A DNA stretch of 64,000 bases from Choanephora cucurbitarum (taxonomy: Eukaryota > Mucoromycota > Mucoromycetes > Mucorales > Choanephoraceae). Positions 60,234-64,000 of the stretch are shown one piece after another. Below the pieces are notes generated by a model, which had not been told where the DNA came from, did not search any database, and saw only the letters and a program-made list of their open reading frames with translations. The stretch is taken from positions 54,936 through 118,935 of the forward strand of contig JAIWNI010000086.1 in NCBI GenBank assembly GCA_025331435.1. The letters are read 5' to 3'. Positions within the stretch are counted from its first letter, which is position 1. Each line of letters opens with the position of its first letter. The position numbers and the translations under genes were made by a program.

Positions 60234-61703
60234 ATGACTTCAACTGGCAAGACTTGTCTTAGTGAAGGCTGTAGCAAGCCCGCCACACTTCAATGCCCTA
60301 CCTGTATTAAGCTTAAAATAGACGGCTCTTTCTTTTGTTCACAAGATTGCTTCAAAAAGAGTTGGGTGAGTGCAGAACAAAGAAGAAGAGAGAAAGTGAC
60401 GCTAACTTATGATTAGGGTCAACATAAACTAGTCCATAAAGCCAAGATTGAAAGTAAACCTAACCATAGCGAGAGAAAGTCATTCTGGAAGCTAACATAA
60501 GCCAGGTCAACCTCATGATCCATTTCCCAATTATAGGTACACTGGTGAACTTCGTGCTGTTTATCCACTTTCACCTAGACGAGAGGTACCTGAAGGCATT
60601 ATGCGACGTAAAGTAAGATGGTTGCGAAGATAGCAATGCGAGACTCATGTATTCTCTAGCCGATTATGCTGAAACAAGCATTCCTATTTCTGAACAAAAC
60701 GTACGTTCCAGTGCAGCCATCAAAGTATTAAATGCAGAAGAGATTGAAGGTATGCGAAAAGTGTGCAAGGTAAGTTTTTTTTTTTTGAAAAAGACGTTGG
60801 CGGAAGATTGATGTGATGCATTAGATTTGTCGTGAAGTTTTGGATGCAGGTGCTGCTGCTATTCGTCCTGGTATTACTGCAGACGAATTAGGTAATACAT
60901 TGATAGTACAAATTATAAAATAACGTATAGCTAAAGGCATGTTCAAAAAAAATTCTAGATGAAATCATTCATAAGGCTACTATCGATCGTGGTGCTTATC
61001 CTTCCCCTCTCAACTATTACAAATTCCCTAAATCTGTTTGCATGTAAGTTCAATGATAATTTGTGTTATATCAACTCATCATTTTCACCAAAAAAAAAGA
61101 TCAGTCAATGAAGTCATTTGTCATGGTATTCCAGATAAGCGTGCACTTAAGGAAGGAGATATTGTCAATTTGGATATTAGTTGCTATTACAACGGTTTCC
61201 ATGGTGACATGAATGCCACTTATTGTGTTGGAAAGGTAGATGAAAAAGGTGTTCAATTGGTCAATACAGCCAGAGAATGTCTTGAGAAGGCAATTGCCAT
61301 GGTTAAGCCTGGTATTCGTTATCGTGATTTCGGTAAAGTAATTGAAGAACATGCCAAAAAGAATGGCTTCTCTGTCAACCGTACCTTCAGTGGACATGGT
61401 ATCAACCAACTGTTTCACTGTGCTCCTAATGTACCTCATTATGCTAGTAAGTCATATTAGATAGAAGAGTCTGCCTAGAGATGGCTATAGCTTTTTTTTA
61501 TTTGTTTCCTAGACAACAAGGCTATTGGTATTGTGAAGCCTGGTCATTGTTTCACTATTGAGCCTATGATCTGTGAAGGTGGATGGAGAGATGAAATCTG
61601 GCCTGACGATTGGACTGCTGTCACTTCAGATGGCAAGCGGTCGGCCCAGTTTGAACACACTTTGCTTGTTACTGAAGATGGGTGTGAAATTCTTACTAAA
61701 TAA
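60234..61703 (+). CDS. MAP1: Methionine aminopeptidase type 1
   Basis: Eight exons (60234-60365, 60417-60453, 60506-60607, 60660-60769, 60825-60891, 60959-61043, 61100-61446, 61513-61703) give 356 residues. The N-terminal zinc-finger region ([17 protein letters not shown]...[11 protein letters not shown]...HKLVHK) is that of eukaryotic MetAP1 and is thought to dock on ribosomes. The pita-bread catalytic domain shows [19 protein letters not shown] (two metal Asp), FSGHGI (metal His), TIEPMI and QFEHT (metal Glu). The enzyme removes initiator Met from nascent chains with small second residues such as Gly. Small exons of 37-110 nt are supported by the family sequence at each join; the third donor (C/GTAAAG) is chosen over one 5 nt downstream to keep frame. 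Confidence 0.95.
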
Positions 61704-62167
61704 ACTTATCAGTTTCAGTTTAGGCTGTAACGTGATGAAAGAAAAAAAAAACATCAGATGAACAATAGCATGTGGTTTTATTGAAAGGAACAAGAACAGA
61801 AGTGTATAATTATGTGTATATATGTGCATATCTCTGAGTGTATAATGAAATGATTTCAGAGTGAAGTTGTGGATGAAGATGCTGTAAAAGAGTCCAGATA
61901 TAGCTTATTCTTGTCCTCTTCGTATGACTCGGAATTATGCTTGACAAAGTTAGTTATTAGTTTCAATATGACCAGAAAGATAACAATGGAGTGATGCATT
62001 GCTGAAGAGAAAGGAAAAGAAAATGAAAGAAAGAAGAGGAAAGCGAAAAGCAGATTTTGCTTTTTATAGTTGACATATCAGCTGAGAAGAGAGACGCATC
62101 TTTGCATGATTCACACATATATATTTATGTTAGGGAAATCCTTTCAGCCTTTATTGTTATTGTATTT
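61704..62167. other. Convergent spacer MAP1/MGM101
   Basis: The 3' flanks of both genes. A purine-rich stretch lies at about 62000-62050. No gene is seen. Confidence 0.5.
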
Positions 62168-63100
62168 TTAGTTTTCTTTGTATGGGTATTCTAAAGAACA
62201 ACAGTATAAGTCATTTGCCTCTATTCTACACCCTCTCTTCCACGCCTTACCTAAAATATCATCCTTCTTTCTCCACAACTTCTTCTTCTTCTTGGTGGTT
62301 ACGTGTTCAGCCCATACCTCAACGCAGTACTTCTTCTTGAACTTGCGAATAAAGGTAGGATCCCATAACTCAGATGCAATACCCAAATCTTTACAACAAC
62401 GCATCAATGCATTTGACTTACAACCCTCAGAGGCAGTAGGTAGCCCAGACACATCAAAGAAATCTTGTTCACCTCTTGCCTGAGACACAAATCGACCTCG
62501 GCAAATCAATGCATATTCTCTTGAGATATTCTTGGGTGAAATTGTATGTTCACCACGAGGTGCCAAACCCCAACCACCAGGACCAAATGCTTTATTCAAA
62601 ATACGTCTGTATTTGATTTCAGGCAGATAAAGTAAACCATCTTATCATTGCAGAAAAAAAAAAGTCAATGTTAAGAGGAAAATGAAACAACTGATTGATT
62701 TCTTACCTGGCTTAATTTCAATATCATCAGCATTAATAGGTTCTAGTAAGATGTCGGATACTTCTCGAGGAAAAGGCTCGGTTGAGAGACCGAAAAAGGA
62801 AGAAGACCAATTATGACCTTGACCTTGAGGATCTTCTGAGGGTGCATCAAACTGACTGGTAGTAGGAAACTCTTGCGAAGTCTGAGTGACTTCGAGATCT
62901 TTAGGTGGTTCTGTTGTCTGCTCTGATTTAACTTTTGTGGCAGGTGCGATGATCGATTCGTTCTTGTTGAGTTTGACATAGCGAGTAGTAGCTACTTGAC
63001 GAGTCTGTAGTTGTCTCAATTAGCGCCTCTCTTCAAACATGTTCGTTGTCAAACTTACAAGTGGTCTAGTTATAGACAAAGTCTTTCTAAAGGCTTGCAT
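62168..63100 (-). CDS. MGM101: Mitochondrial genome maintenance protein Mgm101
   Basis: Three exons (63100-63059, 63004-62707, 62640-62168) give 270 residues, the family length. A basic mitochondrial leader ([17 protein letters not shown]) precedes a disordered Ser/Thr/Pro/Glu segment. From about 110 onward comes the conserved Mgm101 core: [32 protein letters not shown], then [41 protein letters not shown] and [13 protein letters not shown]. Mgm101 is a Rad52-like single-strand annealing protein of mitochondrial nucleoids needed for mtDNA repair and maintenance. The C-terminal Cys-containing motif [13 protein letters not shown] is short. The start is the first ATG and matches the targeting leader. 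Confidence 0.93.
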
Positions 63101-64000
63101 ACTCTAATTTTTTTTTTTTTTGCTTAAGAGAGAAAAAAAAAGAACTGCGAAATTTTTGATTGACTTTATATCAATAAGGTCGGGTCTATAAAAAGGAAAA
63201 AGAATAAAATTTTCTTCATTCTACACATTCATTATAATCTATCGATTATGTGATAGGTGTATCATGCTGTTGCCATTTTCAGAAAAAGCTAGGTCTGAGA
63301 GCACGAATAACAAGGCACTTAATTTATATGCTTGCCCCTCATAAATCGCTTTTATTCATTTTGCTTTTATTTACCTTCGATTTGTCATTCTTTTAGCAGA
63401 ACTAGCCTATCTAACTTTGAGTATTAGTTATGTCATTTCATAAACCAATTGAGCTAGTCAACTCCTTTCCTATGATCTATTTAATGCAGCCTCAAAAATG
63501 AGTATATCTACAGTTGGCTGCTTCTAACAATAAGTCTCATTTAAAGTAATAAAGAAAATTGAAAGCATTAAAACAGACATAAGAGAGTTACATCTATCAT
63601 AATGTTTAAGCATAACACTACATTAACTCAGATAATATATGTGGTGTCATCCAAAGCTCAAACCATGAGTTTGGCTACGAAAAATTAGCCTTAGTAGCAT
63701 ACTTTATTGCATATGATCACCCTCATGAGCGTTGATTATTAAGGACAGCAGCTGTTGACAATGATCTAATCATGTAAAAAATGTTGATTGTGAGCCTGAC
63801 TCATAATGAGCGAGGTATAAAACAAGCTGTAACTATACATCAATAAATCTTTATACTAGAAAGGGCTTTTCATCAGATAAAGTTATACACCTGAATTGTG
63901 TTATTTCTAAATGAGCTTATAATCAAGATGATTTTCAATTAACCAAATTTTGTAAGCTCCAAGCCAAAAATGCTAGACAGGAAACAAACTCTTATATAGT
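63101..64000. other. Right-end gap, no gene seen
   Basis: Promoter DNA of MGM101 followed by AT-rich sequence without an open frame, repeat or RNA gene that I can support. Confidence 0.5.

Noticed and set aside
60454..60500. MAP1 intron ending at CATAAG before CCAGG
   Set aside because: That acceptor puts the next exon out of frame with a stop; the AG five bases downstream restores the MetAP1 sequence.

Overview
This is a nuclear contig from a filamentous fungus, most likely an early-diverging one of the Mucoromycota (Mucorales-like). The reasons are: AT-rich intergenic DNA; many short spliceosomal introns (about 45-105 nt, GTAAG-type donors); fungal-type genes (PDR-type ABC transporter, chitin synthase, YPP1, MGM101, MOB2); metazoan-like genes that yeasts lack (RAP1GDS1/SmgGDS, a promethin-like protein); and a decayed Helitron of the style I associate with Mucorales. 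No bacterial operons, CRISPR arrays, rRNA or convincing tRNA genes were seen. All exon structures were deduced by hand from splice consensus, reading-frame continuity and family similarity. For every multi-exon model the summed coding length is divisible by three.

Left part (0.6-14.5 kb): a small promethin-like membrane protein (-), TTC27/EMW1 (+), a small disordered protein (-), the H/ACA snoRNP protein NHP2 (+), a secreted protein built of three six-cysteine modules (-), and a full-length PDR/ABCG transporter (-). Next comes about 4 kb without genes that holds a 233-bp Tc1-like deletion element.

Middle (18.6-42.8 kb): a PAQR/Izh receptor (+), an unrecognised protein with a mitochondrial-looking N-terminus (-), the PI4-kinase scaffold YPP1/TTC7 (-), an RBR ubiquitin ligase (-), the Helitron remnant, MOB2 (+), an MIT-domain protein (-) and the very large translational regulator GCN1 (-).

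Right part (44.9-63.1 kb): COQ8 (+), a head-to-head pair of paralogous GST-like genes with almost identical exon sizes (-/+), a division-1 chitin synthase (-), then a co-oriented run of RAP1GDS1, ARF1, GLO3 and MAP1 (+), and MGM101 (-).

Several genes bear on polar growth and membrane traffic: EMW1, YPP1, MOB2, chitin synthase, ARF1 and GLO3. The ARF1-GLO3-MAP1 run places a myristoylated GTPase beside its GAP and beside the enzyme class that exposes its glycine. I regard this as the most interesting gene arrangement, together with the Cys-rich secreted repeat protein, the clathrin-box-like repeats in GLO3 and the mirrored GST pair. No wholly new multi-gene system is evident; the window looks mostly like conserved housekeeping with a few unusual details.
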